Shown: positions 9,821 through 17,930 of the stretch, one piece after another
Layout of the letters: each line of letters starts with the position of its first letter
How positions within the stretch are numbered: the stretch's first letter is position 1
DNA from: Pragia fontium DSM 5563 = ATCC 49100
Lineage (GTDB): Bacteria > Pseudomonadota > Gammaproteobacteria > Enterobacterales > Enterobacteriaceae
DNA length: 45,786 nt
Assembly: GCF_900112475.1 (NCBI RefSeq)
Contig: NZ_FOLW01000018.1
Span: 1 to 45,786 of the forward strand
Direction: 5' to 3'
The notes under the pieces: generated by a model
What the model saw: only the letters and a program-made list of their open reading frames with translations
What the model was told of the DNA's origin: nothing
Database searches by the model: none
Translations under genes and position numbers: made by a program

Positions 9821-10777
9821 TTAGCGCCCCTCATTGCGGTTCAGTTTTAAAATCATCAACTTGGACAAGGAAAGAACGATAAAGGTAATCACAAACAGTA
9901 TCAGCCCCAACTCCATTAGCGCGGCGGTATGCAGACCAGATTCGGCTTCAGCAAATTCATTAGCCAGCGCAGAAGTAATGCTGTTACCCGGCATAAACAG
10001 CGAGAAGCTGTCGAGCTGGTAGGTATTACCAATAATAAAGGTTACCGCCATGGTTTCACCCAGTGCACGACCCAGACCAAGCATGATGCCGCCAATCACC
10101 CCATTTTTGGTATACGGCAACACAATCCGCCGAATCACTTCCCAAGTAGTACAGCCGATACCGTAGGCCGACTCTTTTAATAACACTGGCGTTTGTTCAA
10201 ACACATCGCGCATAACTGCGGCTATATAGGGAATGATCATAATGGCTAAAATAACACCAGCAGCCAAAATACCGATGCCAAATGCCGGACCGGAAAACAA
10301 CGTGCCAATAATGGGAATATTCGCGACTACGTTCCCCACTGGCTGCTGAAAATACTCAGCAAACAGCGGAGCGAAAATAAACAACCCCCACATACCATAT
10401 ACAATGCTGGGAATCGCCGCTAACAGTTCAATGGCTATCCCTAAGGGTCTTTTTAACCATGCTGGTGCCAGCTCGGTGAGAAATAGAGCAATACCAAAGC
10501 TAACCGGCACGGCAATCAATAAGGCAATAATAGAAGTGACAATGGTGCCGTAAATAGGGACCAGCGCACCAAACTCTCCGGCGGGTGCATCCCACTCTTT
10601 ATTCCAGAGGAAACCGATACCAAATTTTTGAATGCTGGGCCATGAAGCAATTATCAGTGAAACAATAATGCCGCCCAATAATAAAAGGGTAATCAGCGCA
10701 GCCAGTCTGACCAGCGCGCCGAAGATAATATCACCCTGTTTTCCCGGAGCTTTCATTACCGGCTTATATTCCGCCAT
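9821..10777 (-). CDS. pstC: Phosphate ABC transporter permease PstC
   Basis: Second permease of the phosphate importer, with six predicted membrane helices and the conserved loop [15 protein letters not shown]. The start at 10777 (MAEYKPVM..., 318 residues, E. coli 319) has AGAGAGA upstream. The longer frame from 10828 starts within the hairpin between pstS and pstC and adds 17 residues foreign to the family. Its stop is one base from the pstA start, so the two permeases are translationally coupled. Confidence 0.96.
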   Translation of the reverse strand: MAEYKPVMKAPGKQGDIIFGALVRLAALITLLLLGGIIVSLIIASWPSIQKFGIGFLWNKEWDAPAGEFGALVPIYGTIVTSIIALLIAVPVSFGIALFLTELAPAWLKRPLGIAIELLAAIPSIVYGMWGLFIFAPLFAEYFQQPVGNVVANIPIIGTLFSGPAFGIGILAAGVILAIMIIPYIAAVMRDVFEQTPVLLKESAYGIGCTTWEVIRRIVLPYTKNGVIGGIMLGLGRALGETMAVTFIIGNTYQLDSFSLFMPGNSITSALANEFAEAESGLHTAALMELGLILFVITFIVLSLSKLMILKLNRNEGR

Positions 10778-10799
10778 TGAGTCTCTCTTTAAAACTTTA

Positions 10800-10826
10800 G
10801 CCCTCTCTCCATCAACGAGAGAGGGC
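10800..10826 (-). other. Hairpin in the pstS-pstC intergenic region
   Basis: Perfect 10-bp stem (GCCCTCTCTC with GAGAGAGGGC) around a 7-base loop, lying between the pstS stop (10837) and the pstC start (10777). It is not followed by a clear T run, so a partial terminator or a 3'-end stabiliser is more likely than a full stop. This would give more pstS than pstCAB product, as is usual for periplasmic binding proteins. Confidence 0.65.
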
Positions 10827-10836
10827 AAGAAGATAA

Positions 10837-11877
10837 TTAACGAAGCGCTTTACCGCTGCTATCTTTCACTTGAGTTTTCCATGCGGCACGGACTTGTTCA
10901 ACCACAGAGTCAGGCAGTACGGCATAATCCAGCTCTTTGGCCAGTGCGCCGCCCTTGGCATAACCCCAATCGAAGAACTTCAGCACTTCTGCGCCGCGTT
11001 TCGCATCTTTCTGATCTTTATGTACCAGTATAAAAGTGGTTGATGTAATCGGCCATGCACCTTTCCCTTTCTGGAAGGTCAGGTCTTGGGCAAATGATTT
11101 AGACCAGTCAACACCGGCTGCGGCTGCGCTAAATGAGCCTTGAGTTGGACTGAGCGCTTCCCCGTCGGCAGAAATCAGTTTGGTATAAGCCAAGTTGTTC
11201 TGTTTAGCGTAAGCATACTCAACATAGCCAATGGAACCCGGTAAACGTTGAACAAAGGCAGCAATACCGTCGTTGCCTTTACCGCCTAAACCTACTGGCC
11301 ATTTAACCGTGGAACCTACACCAACTTTCTCTTTCCATTCAGCATTAACTTTGGCCAAATAGCTGGTAAATACAAACGAAGTACCGGAACCATCAGCACG
11401 GCGAACCACAGCAATGTTTTGGTCTGGTAATTTAACCCCAGGGTTAAGCTTAGCAATCGCTGGGTCATTCCACTTCTTAATGGTGCCCAGATAGATATCG
11501 CCCAGAGTTTTACCATCTAACGTTAGCTGGCCGGATTTAATCCCTTCAAGGTTAACTGCCAACACTACGCCGCCAATGACGGTTGGAAACTGGAACAGAT
11601 TATCTTCAGCCAGACGTTTATCATCCAGAGGCGCATCTGATGCACCGAAATCGACGGTATTGGCATTAATCTGTTTAACCCCACCGGACGACCCAATTCC
11701 CTGGTAGTTGATGTTGTTGCCGGTCTCTTTTTGGTAGCTATCGGCCCACTTGGCATAAACCGGGGCGGGGAACGTTGCACCTGCACCGGTAATATTTTCC
11801 GCCGCTAGGGCTGACAGAGCACTGATAGAAACGGTGACGGCAATACCATAAGCAATTGTTGTACGTATCAATTTCAT
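10837..11877 (-). CDS. pstS: Periplasmic phosphate-binding protein PstS
   Basis: 346 residues with a Sec signal peptide (basic MKLIR, hydrophobic core, ALA before [12 protein letters not shown]). Phosphate-binding signatures include [32 protein letters not shown] and [10 protein letters not shown]. It captures phosphate in the periplasm and delivers it to PstCA. There are two adjacent ATGs. The second (11877) is preferred because AGGAGG lies only one base before the first but four bases before the second, and the resulting length equals E. coli PstS. It is the first gene of the operon, behind a strong Pho-box array. Confidence 0.97.
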   Translation of the reverse strand: MKLIRTTIAYGIAVTVSISALSALAAENITGAGATFPAPVYAKWADSYQKETGNNINYQGIGSSGGVKQINANTVDFGASDAPLDDKRLAEDNLFQFPTVIGGVVLAVNLEGIKSGQLTLDGKTLGDIYLGTIKKWNDPAIAKLNPGVKLPDQNIAVVRRADGSGTSFVFTSYLAKVNAEWKEKVGVGSTVKWPVGLGGKGNDGIAAFVQRLPGSIGYVEYAYAKQNNLAYTKLISADGEALSPTQGSFSAAAAGVDWSKSFAQDLTFQKGKGAWPITSTTFILVHKDQKDAKRGAEVLKFFDWGYAKGGALAKELDYAVLPDSVVEQVRAAWKTQVKDSSGKALR

Positions 11878-11947
11878 CATTCCTCCTGAAGGAATTTGTT
11901 TGGATCTGTTCGGTTAATAATCAGACTGGTGATGAGTACAAGCGAAA

Positions 11948-12002
11948 ATATAAGACCGTTTAATGACAGTATAATGTCAGCTTTATTACAGTTTTATGAC
12001 GA
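11948..12002 (-). promoter_or_regulatory. Array of Pho-box half-sites upstream of pstS
   Basis: On the minus strand five consecutive 11-bp units occur: TCGTCATAAAA, CTGTAATAAAG, CTGACATTATA, CTGTCATTAAA, CGGTCTTATAT. The middle three match the CTGTCAT-N4 PhoB half-site closely and the outer two are degenerate. A tandem pair forms one Pho box, so this can seat about two PhoB dimers. A TATATT-like -10 lies at the downstream edge, and there is no good -35, as is typical of PhoB-activated promoters. Confidence 0.85.
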
Positions 12003-12107
12003 TGAGAGATTTACTGAAATAAACGAAAAAAATGTCTTCGGGTCTTATCTGCGATTAAACAAAACATATTCACTGACAATTGAATGATATGGGTATGTTC
12101 CTCACTA

Positions 12108-12119
12108 CAACTATAGTTG
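12108..12119. promoter_or_regulatory. 12-bp palindrome upstream of the NlpC/P60-like gene
   Basis: CAACTATAGTTG is a perfect palindrome 77 bp before the start at 12196. Its ACTATAGT core also occurs at 13228-13235 upstream of nadV. It may be an operator for the downstream gene; no regulator is known. Confidence 0.35.
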
Positions 12120-12195
12120 ATAATGTTAAGTTGAGGTGCACAAATGGAATGGGTGCAGCAGTAGCACTACTCGGCAATAAAATTTTGAGGAAAAA

Positions 12196-13026
12196 ATGAG
12201 TTTAATCCGCAGTAGCAGGAATAAATATAGAAAATGGATGCTGTTTTTGTGCTTATGCTGTGGGCTATTGGTTACCCATACCATCACCGCAAGTCCTTTG
12301 GCCGAATCAAGTATCCCATTACCTGCGGGAATGCAGTATCCCATCGAGTCGCAAGATACGCCTGAAAAAAAATTAAACGGTTTATTGGGAATTTCTTATC
12401 GGATTGATGGGGTAATTACTGAAACCGGAAAATATGCGCTTTTTGCTAAGCCTAATACCTATTTAGCCACCCCGGGTTTGAACTGTAGCGGTTTTGTTCT
12501 TGAAGCCTCACGCTTTCTGTTAGATAAAAATATAACCGTATCCGCCGCCAAGGTAGATCGCTTACTGAATAGCGCTAAAAACTCCCCCTATGGTGAAGAC
12601 TGGGACTTTGGCTGGGATCTTATCTTAAATATTGCACAAGATTCCCCCGCTACTTTTATTCTCCCCAACGGCGAACGTCGCGATAAAAACGACCCACAGG
12701 TCAACGGATTTTCACCCCGTGGTTTCGATCTGCATTCTCAGCAAACCTGGGATGAATTACCCTCCAGACTAAAACCGGATAACCTCTATCTTGTCAGCTT
12801 TAACCGTGACTCTGGCAAAGCACCGGGCATACAGCATTATCACGTCGGGCTAATTTATGTGAATGATAAAGGTGAGATCTGGCTTTACCAAACCACTGGA
12901 AAAGCCAGAAAAGTGTATCGTCGCAATCTGGCGGATAAACATCAGCGCGACCAATTTCTGCGTAGTTTTTCCAGCAGCAGTAAATTGAAGAAGTATATTT
13001 TGATTCTGGAAATTCCTCTTTCCTAA
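12196..13026 (+). CDS. Secreted NlpC/P60-like (papain-fold) protein, putative peptidoglycan amidase
   Basis: 276 residues. A signal peptide is evident: basic start, hydrophobic MLFLCLCCGLLV, and probable cleavage around TITAS-PLA near residue 32. GLNCSGFVLEASRF (Cys97) resembles the NlpC/P60 nucleophile motif DCSG, and HYHVGLIY (His214/His216) resembles the catalytic-histidine strand. The length between them is larger than in canonical NlpC/P60 domains. The start has TTGAGG six bases upstream. It could cleave peptidoglycan peptides, or be an inactive relative. It is divergent from pstS and forms no obvious operon with nadV. I do not recognise a named homologue. Confidence 0.75.
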   Translation: MSLIRSSRNKYRKWMLFLCLCCGLLVTHTITASPLAESSIPLPAGMQYPIESQDTPEKKLNGLLGISYRIDGVITETGKYALFAKPNTYLATPGLNCSGFVLEASRFLLDKNITVSAAKVDRLLNSAKNSPYGEDWDFGWDLILNIAQDSPATFILPNGERRDKNDPQVNGFSPRGFDLHSQQTWDELPSRLKPDNLYLVSFNRDSGKAPGIQHYHVGLIYVNDKGEIWLYQTTGKARKVYRRNLADKHQRDQFLRSFSSSSKLKKYILILEIPLS

Positions 13027-13332
13027 TCAACCCGCCGCATCATGCCGAGTGGATATATCCAGATAGTTTATCCACCGGCAAACTCTGTATTTTCTGTTAC
13101 TGCCAATAATCTTCTTGATTACCCAAAGTAAAAAACAAGCCTAATTAAAATAATTTATTTATATAATTTAATAAGTTAAACAAAAAATAACAACATAGTG
13201 GCTTTATGACACTAATTATTATTGACCACTATAGTGTCTATATGCCACTATATATTTCAACGGTATGAACTACCCTAATAACTATGCAGGACAGACCCGC
13301 ATAGAACATCAATTGATTGGAGGATTTCCATC
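13027..13332. other. Intergenic region with nadV control sequences
   Basis: 306 bp without a gene. The left part holds no clear terminator. The centre (13140-13195) is very AT-rich and contains the 22-bp repeat shared with 7154-7175. The right part contains three related dyads at 13196-13253 (described separately) and ends in the nadV ribosome site GGAGG. Confidence 0.7.
13196..13253. promoter_or_regulatory. Candidate NrtR operator cluster upstream of nadV
   Basis: Three elements are visible: TAGTG-N9-CACTA (13196-13214), the perfect palindrome CACTATAGTG (13227-13236), and GCCACTATAT (13244-13253). The last is identical to the element at 17881-17890 between nadM and nrtR. A possible -35 TTGAC overlaps the central palindrome. 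Linkage to an NrtR-type regulator makes a repressor site plausible; this is inferred from shared sequence, not from a remembered consensus. Confidence 0.55.
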
Positions 13333-14724
13333 ATGCATAACCTAATACTGAACACCGACTCTTATAAAACTTCACATTTCCTTCAGTATCCACAGGGAAC
13401 AGAATATGTATCCAGCTACATTGAATCCCGCGGCGGTTCTTATCCAAAAACCCTGTTTTTCGGTTTACAAATTTTCATTAAACAGTATCTGACCAAACCC
13501 ATCACCCTGACGGATATTAACGAAGCTGAAGAAGTGTTAGCGATGCACGGTTTGCCTTTTAACTATGAAGGCTGGATGCATATTCTGAAACAGCATAACG
13601 GTTATTTACCGCTGGAGATTGAAGCGGTGCCAGAAGGAACATTGGTACCAACCGGTAATGTTTTGGTTCAGGTAGTGAATACCGACCCTCAATGTGCCTG
13701 GTTAACCAGCTATATTGAAACTGCGTTACTGCGCGCAATCTGGTATCCGACCACCGTTGCCACGGTTTCAAAAGCCTGTCATACCATTCTGGACGCCTAT
13801 CTGTCGGAAACCGCAGATAACCTGAACAGTCTACCGTTTAAGCTGCATGACTTCGGTGCACGCGGTGCCAGTTCAGAAGAGAGCGTAGCCATTGGTAGTT
13901 TGGCTCATTTGGTTAACTTTATGGGTACCGATAGCCTGTCAGGCGTTATGGCGGCCCGCCGTTATTATCATAAAGAAATGGCCGGGTTCTCTATTCCCGC
14001 AGCCGAGCACAGTACAATTACCAGTTGGGGGCGTGAAGGTGAGGCTGCAGCCTACGCCAATATGCTAAGACGCTTTGGCGGAAAAGGTAAAACCGTTGCC
14101 GTGGTTAGCGATTCTTATGACATCTGGAATGCTATCGATAATATTTGGGGCGGTGAACTGAAATCACAGGTCGAAAACAATGGCGGAACGCTGGTAATAC
14201 GCCCCGACTCCGGTGAACCGGTAGAAATCGTGCCGGAAGCGATTGAACGTTTAATGGCTAAATTTGGCTATACCATCAACAGTAAAGGCTACAAGGTATT
14301 ACCCGATTTTATCCGCCTGATTCAGGGAGATGGTGTATCCGTCAGCTCCATCGAGGAGATTCTATGCGAAATGAAAAAGCGTAAGCTAAGCGCTGAAAAT
14401 GTCTCTTTCGGTATGGGGGGAGAGCTACTACAGAAAGTCAATCGCGATACACAACGGTTTGCCATGAAAGCCTCCGCTATCTGTATCAATGGTGAATGGA
14501 AGGATGTCTATAAAGATCCGATTACTGACCGGGTTAAGCGTTCTAAAAAAGGGCGTTTAGCATTAATTAACCAGCAGGGCGAATTTAAAACGGTTTCACG
14601 TAATAGCATAGACCCATCAGAAAATCTGTTAATTCCGATATATCGGGATGGACAGTTAATCATGGACTACTCTTTGGATAACATTCGCTTATTAGCGATG
14701 AACGATAGCGTCTCTGTTGGTTAA
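13333..14724 (+). CDS. nadV: Nicotinamide phosphoribosyltransferase NadV
   Basis: 463 residues, the usual length for bacterial NadV and its eukaryotic homologue NAMPT. It converts nicotinamide and PRPP to nicotinamide mononucleotide and pyrophosphate in the cytoplasm. Family signatures: NTDSYKTSHF at the N-terminus, LHDFGARGASS, the histidine of AAEHSTITSWGRE (phospho-accepting His in NAMPT), VIRPDSGEP, and SFGMGGELLQKV near the C-terminus. The start at 13333 has GGAGG ten bases upstream. The gene ends in a strong terminator, so it is probably monocistronic. It is uncommon in Enterobacterales, which normally deamidate nicotinamide (PncA/PncB). It is known from V-factor-independent Pasteurellaceae and some phages, so horizontal origin is plausible. 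Confidence 0.95.
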   Translation: MHNLILNTDSYKTSHFLQYPQGTEYVSSYIESRGGSYPKTLFFGLQIFIKQYLTKPITLTDINEAEEVLAMHGLPFNYEGWMHILKQHNGYLPLEIEAVPEGTLVPTGNVLVQVVNTDPQCAWLTSYIETALLRAIWYPTTVATVSKACHTILDAYLSETADNLNSLPFKLHDFGARGASSEESVAIGSLAHLVNFMGTDSLSGVMAARRYYHKEMAGFSIPAAEHSTITSWGREGEAAAYANMLRRFGGKGKTVAVVSDSYDIWNAIDNIWGGELKSQVENNGGTLVIRPDSGEPVEIVPEAIERLMAKFGYTINSKGYKVLPDFIRLIQGDGVSVSSIEEILCEMKKRKLSAENVSFGMGGELLQKVNRDTQRFAMKASAICINGEWKDVYKDPITDRVKRSKKGRLALINQQGEFKTVSRNSIDPSENLLIPIYRDGQLIMDYSLDNIRLLAMNDSVSVG

Positions 14725-14743
14725 TTTTTCTTGTTTTATCATC

Positions 14744-14785
14744 CAGCCAACCCCGAGAAATAACCTAGGGGTTGGCTGTTTTTTT
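14744..14785 (+). terminator. Rho-independent terminator after nadV
   Basis: CAGCCAACCCC (14744-14754) pairs perfectly with GGGGTTGGCTG (14768-14778), followed by seven T. It lies 20 bp after the nadV stop. Confidence 0.92.
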
Positions 14786-14884
14786 GCATAAATCATGCAA
14801 TATCCATGAATATCTATGCTTGAAGCATGCTCCCACCTTGATTACTATTCCTGCTCCTTTTCTACAAAACTTATAAATCAAACA

Positions 14885-16438
14885 ATGGATAACACACTAC
14901 AACCTCAGGGAAACGTTGAAGATTCGCACCCGCCAATCTCAAAACCCAACTCACGCAGTAGAATGCCAGACACGCTGATAATTATCTTTTTTATCGGTAT
15001 TTTCGCTGCTGCTATGACTTATCTTATTCCCGTCGGCACTTTCCAAAGCAAAGAGGTTCACTATTTAGTTGAAGGGGTAGAGAAAACGCGTAAAGTCGTT
15101 GATCCTGCTTCATTTACCTATGCCACCGATGCCGAAGGCCAACCGCTGTATAAACAAGTCTCTCTATTTGCCAGTGGTGATGACGTCGGCCTGCTGAATT
15201 TTCCTTTTGAAGGATTAGCCTCCGGTAGTAAATTTGGTTCAGCCATCGGGATTATCATGTTTATGCTGGTTATCGGTGGTGCATTCGGCATTGTGATGCG
15301 TACTGGTACCATTGATAACGGTATTTTGCGGCTAATCGATAAAACCCACGGTAATGAGATTCTATTTGTTCCTGCCATGTTCTTTCTGTTTTCACTCGGT
15401 GGAGCAGTATTTGGTATGGGGGAAGAGGCTATCGCTTTTGCGATTATTATCGCCCCGCTGATGGTTCGCTTAGGCTATGACAGCATTACCACTGTGATGG
15501 TGACCTATGTCGCTACCCAAGTCGGTTTTGCGACTTCATGGATGAACCCGTTTAGCGTCGTTATTGCCCAAGGAATTGCCGATGTGCCTGTGTTATCAGG
15601 CGCGGGTTTACGTATTGCTTTATGGGTTGGATTTACCCTGTTTGGTATTCTCTTCACCATACTCTATGCCCAAAAAATTAAAAAATCACCGGAAAAATCC
15701 TACAGCTATCAGAGTGATATGCACTTTCGCTCCCAGTCCGTTGATATTGGGAAAACCTCATTTGGTTTAGGCTACTGGCTGGTGCTGATAACCATTGTTG
15801 GCGTTATGGTTTGGGTCATTTGGGGTGTTCTGGTTCATTCTTGGTATATCCCGGAAATCGCTGGGCAGTTTTTTACCATGGGGTTAATTGCCGGTCTGAT
15901 TGGCGTGATATTTAAGCTCAATGATATGACGCTAAACGATATGGCCGATGCGTTTAAAGAAGGGGCTACGGTTATGATTACCCCTGCGCTACTGGTTGGT
16001 TTTGCTAAAGGTATTATGCTGTTAATCAGCAGCGCTGATTCGACAGAACCAAGCGTATTAAACAGCATTCTAAACAGTGCCGCCGGTGCAATTAGCAGTA
16101 TGCACGATATCTTTGCCGCGTGGTGTATGTATCTATTCCAGTCAGTGTTTAACTTCTTTGTGCCTTCAGGTTCCGCTCAGGCCGCATTAACTATGCCTCT
16201 GATGGCGCCTTTGGGTGATTTAGTTGGAGTAAACCGTCAGGTATCAGTATTGGCGTTCCAGCTAGGGGATGGTTTCACTAACGTAGTTATACCAACATCC
16301 GCTTCATTGATGGGCACGCTGGGCGTATGTCGAGTCGATTGGGGTAACTGGATACGTTTTAGTTGGCGTTTTATGCTGCTGTTGTTTATTTTCTCCAGCA
16401 TAGTGGTGATCGGGGCTCAAATGTTGGGGTATGGTTGA
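14885..16438 (+). CDS. YfcC family inner-membrane transporter (ArcD/YfcC superfamily)
   Basis: About 517 residues from ATG 14885 (MDNTLQPQ...). There are about twelve hydrophobic segments and family signatures MTYLIPVGTF near the N-terminus, FGMGEEAIAF, QVGFATSWMNPF and, near the C-terminus, FFVPSGSAQAALTMPLMAPLGD. Relatives are E. coli YfcC and, more distantly, arginine/ornithine antiporters and C4-dicarboxylate carriers; the true substrate of YfcC proteins is not settled. No start in the region has a convincing ribosome site: 14816 would add 23 residues and 14963 (MPDTL) would remove 26. It sits between nadV and nadM but after a strong terminator, so a link with NAD metabolism is positional only. 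Confidence 0.85.
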   Translation: MDNTLQPQGNVEDSHPPISKPNSRSRMPDTLIIIFFIGIFAAAMTYLIPVGTFQSKEVHYLVEGVEKTRKVVDPASFTYATDAEGQPLYKQVSLFASGDDVGLLNFPFEGLASGSKFGSAIGIIMFMLVIGGAFGIVMRTGTIDNGILRLIDKTHGNEILFVPAMFFLFSLGGAVFGMGEEAIAFAIIIAPLMVRLGYDSITTVMVTYVATQVGFATSWMNPFSVVIAQGIADVPVLSGAGLRIALWVGFTLFGILFTILYAQKIKKSPEKSYSYQSDMHFRSQSVDIGKTSFGLGYWLVLITIVGVMVWVIWGVLVHSWYIPEIAGQFFTMGLIAGLIGVIFKLNDMTLNDMADAFKEGATVMITPALLVGFAKGIMLLISSADSTEPSVLNSILNSAAGAISSMHDIFAAWCMYLFQSVFNFFVPSGSAQAALTMPLMAPLGDLVGVNRQVSVLAFQLGDGFTNVVIPTSASLMGTLGVCRVDWGNWIRFSWRFMLLLFIFSSIVVIGAQMLGYG

Positions 16439-16439
16439 T

Positions 16440-16620
16440 TATTAGTATCGAAGTTTAAAGACTATTGCTGAACTTTTTAAAAAAATCGCCGTAGGCATTA
16501 GAAATAGCGATTATTTCGCCGCCATAAGTTCATTGCATAGTTCTATAACCGTATCGGCGGCGAGTAAAGGGCGTTAAGGCGAACGCCCTTTCGCAGCATC
16601 CTTGCTGCTCATGCTACCCT
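16440..16620. repeat. Nested inverted repeats between yfcC-like gene and nadM
   Basis: The convergent intergenic region carries CGCCGCC...GGCGGCG (about 16518-16563), a perfect 10-bp stem AAAGGGCGTT/AACGCCCTTT (16566-16575 with 16582-16591), and GCAGCA/TGCTGC around 16594-16606. No T run follows on either strand. It can act as a bidirectional transcription barrier, or be a copy of a dispersed palindromic repeat; I cannot tell which from one copy. Confidence 0.55.
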
Positions 16621-16708
16621 CATTCAGTCGTCAGCTGGTTTCAGCGCTTGTTTTGAAAGGCATGGAATAGAAATAAGGCTCTCACACTTTATCAGCTTAA
16701 TACCTGAC

Positions 16709-17767
16709 TTAAACCGCGCCCAGCATATCCTGAATAATAAAGTAGTGATCTTCAAACATCTCCTGTGGATCGAGTTCACTAAGGGGAACCCAGCGAGCCG
16801 TTCTGGCATCGTCGCCACCTTTTACCTTTGGCAGCGCTGTACTCGGTTCTAGCTCAATACAGAAAGCATGGGTAATGGTTCTGCCACGCGCTGAGCGGTA
16901 AGGGGCATCATATACCGCCTGACGGCGGATTGAGCCTTTTAGTACTGGGGTCGGTACTTTTAGCCGTGTCTCTTCCCTTAGTTCTCTCAGGCAGGCCTCC
17001 AGTAAGCGCTCACCTTGATCGACAAAGCCACCAGGTAAAGCCCACAGCCCTTTTCCCGGTCGGGCTTTGCGTTCAATTAACAGAATATGGCCGGACTGAA
17101 TCACTACTGAATCTACGGTGACAAAAACGGGTGGATAAGGTGCGACGCTCCAGGCTTGCTGATACTTTTTAATAAACAGTATTTCGTCATGAACCTGCTG
17201 AAATCCGCCATTATTCTGAGAAAAACGGATTAGATAGTTTGCTACCTGCTCAGGCAAAATTTCAGTTTTGACTAATTCTTCAACCACTTGCTGAGGATTA
17301 TCAATAAAGAAAGATTCCCTGATTGGTGTAGCACTGATGGCACGATAGTTTTCAATACTGATACTGTGCCACTGCGGAAACAGGCTGAGATAAAAGCCCG
17401 TTTGATCTTTCCGATGGCCGATAAGCGCTATTTTTGCCGGTCGATGAGGCACAATATGGTGAGCAGTTACTAACCCATTTACCGTTGACTGGACATTCCG
17501 CACCCAAAGTTCATCGTTATACAATACATCCATTAACGGCAAACACAGCAGGCGAGCATTCTCTGCTTCGGTCAGGCAGGCACGTACCATGTCCTCCCTT
17601 TCCTGATGGGTCCAGGGATTGCGCGGATTACGCGGCTCCCATGCCGAACCAATCAGCAGAATCATTTTATCTGACTGATTTAATCCCTCACGCACAACCC
17701 TTAAGTGACCGGCATGAAAAGGCTGAAAACGACCAATAAAAACTGTGAAATCATAGGGTTTGTTCAT
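16709..17767 (-). CDS. nadM: Bifunctional NMN adenylyltransferase / Nudix hydrolase NadM
   Basis: 352 residues in two domains. Residues 1-180 are a nucleotidyltransferase: FIGRFQPFHAGHL carries the HxGH motif and ISATPIRES is the second signature. It joins NMN and ATP into NAD. From about 215 to 345 is a Nudix hydrolase with an intact Nudix box, GGFVDQGE through LRELREETRL, which in this fusion acts on ADP-ribose. The product complements NadV, which makes NMN. Its ribosome site AAGGAG is embedded in a small hairpin (17770-17784). It is divergent from nrtR across about 160 bp containing a candidate operator, and convergent with the yfcC-like gene. Such NadM-Nudix fusions are typical of cyanobacteria, some proteobacteria and phages. 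Confidence 0.95.
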   Translation of the reverse strand: MNKPYDFTVFIGRFQPFHAGHLRVVREGLNQSDKMILLIGSAWEPRNPRNPWTHQEREDMVRACLTEAENARLLCLPLMDVLYNDELWVRNVQSTVNGLVTAHHIVPHRPAKIALIGHRKDQTGFYLSLFPQWHSISIENYRAISATPIRESFFIDNPQQVVEELVKTEILPEQVANYLIRFSQNNGGFQQVHDEILFIKKYQQAWSVAPYPPVFVTVDSVVIQSGHILLIERKARPGKGLWALPGGFVDQGERLLEACLRELREETRLKVPTPVLKGSIRRQAVYDAPYRSARGRTITHAFCIELEPSTALPKVKGGDDARTARWVPLSELDPQEMFEDHYFIIQDMLGAV

Positions 17768-17769
17768 AT

Positions 17770-17784
17770 CGCAAGCTCCTTGCG
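17770..17784 (-). promoter_or_regulatory. Hairpin embedding the nadM ribosome binding site
   Basis: On the nadM mRNA, CGCAAG-GAG-CTTGCG forms a 6-bp stem with a 3-base loop. The Shine-Dalgarno AAGGAG spans the left arm and loop, eight bases before the ATG at 17767. This could reduce nadM translation; no ligand or partner is evident. Confidence 0.5.
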
Positions 17785-17870
17785 GATAAGTATAAGCGGT
17801 GAGTCTATCTCTCCGCCGGATAAAACAAATAATGGATAAACCTTGTGATCGGGTTCCGTTAACTCTATTA

Positions 17871-17897
17871 TTGGCTTATAGCCACTATATTGGCAAG
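17871..17897. promoter_or_regulatory. Candidate NrtR operator between nadM and nrtR
   Basis: TTGGCTTATAGCCACTATAT followed by TGGCAA. It contains the imperfect palindrome GCCACTATATTGGC (17881-17894) and an overlapping GGCTTATAGCC dyad. GCCACTATAT recurs upstream of nadV at 13244-13253. It lies 34 bp before the chosen nrtR start and could control both divergent genes. Confidence 0.55.
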
Positions 17898-17930
17898 CAC
17901 AATTTTTATCGTAAATGGATGATCCAAACC

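Noticed and set aside
10778-10828. 17-codon N-terminal extension of pstC
   Set aside because: It is translated from the pstS-pstC hairpin, has no homology and is upstream of a good ribosome site for the shorter start.
11896-12087. 63-codon plus-strand open frame upstream of pstS
   Set aside because: It covers the Pho-box array and pstS promoter, has no ribosome site and no recognisable domain.
17799-17930. 44-codon N-terminal extension of nrtR from GTG 17799
   Set aside because: It would run over the candidate operator and nearly abut nadM, lacks a ribosome site, and makes the protein longer than the family norm.
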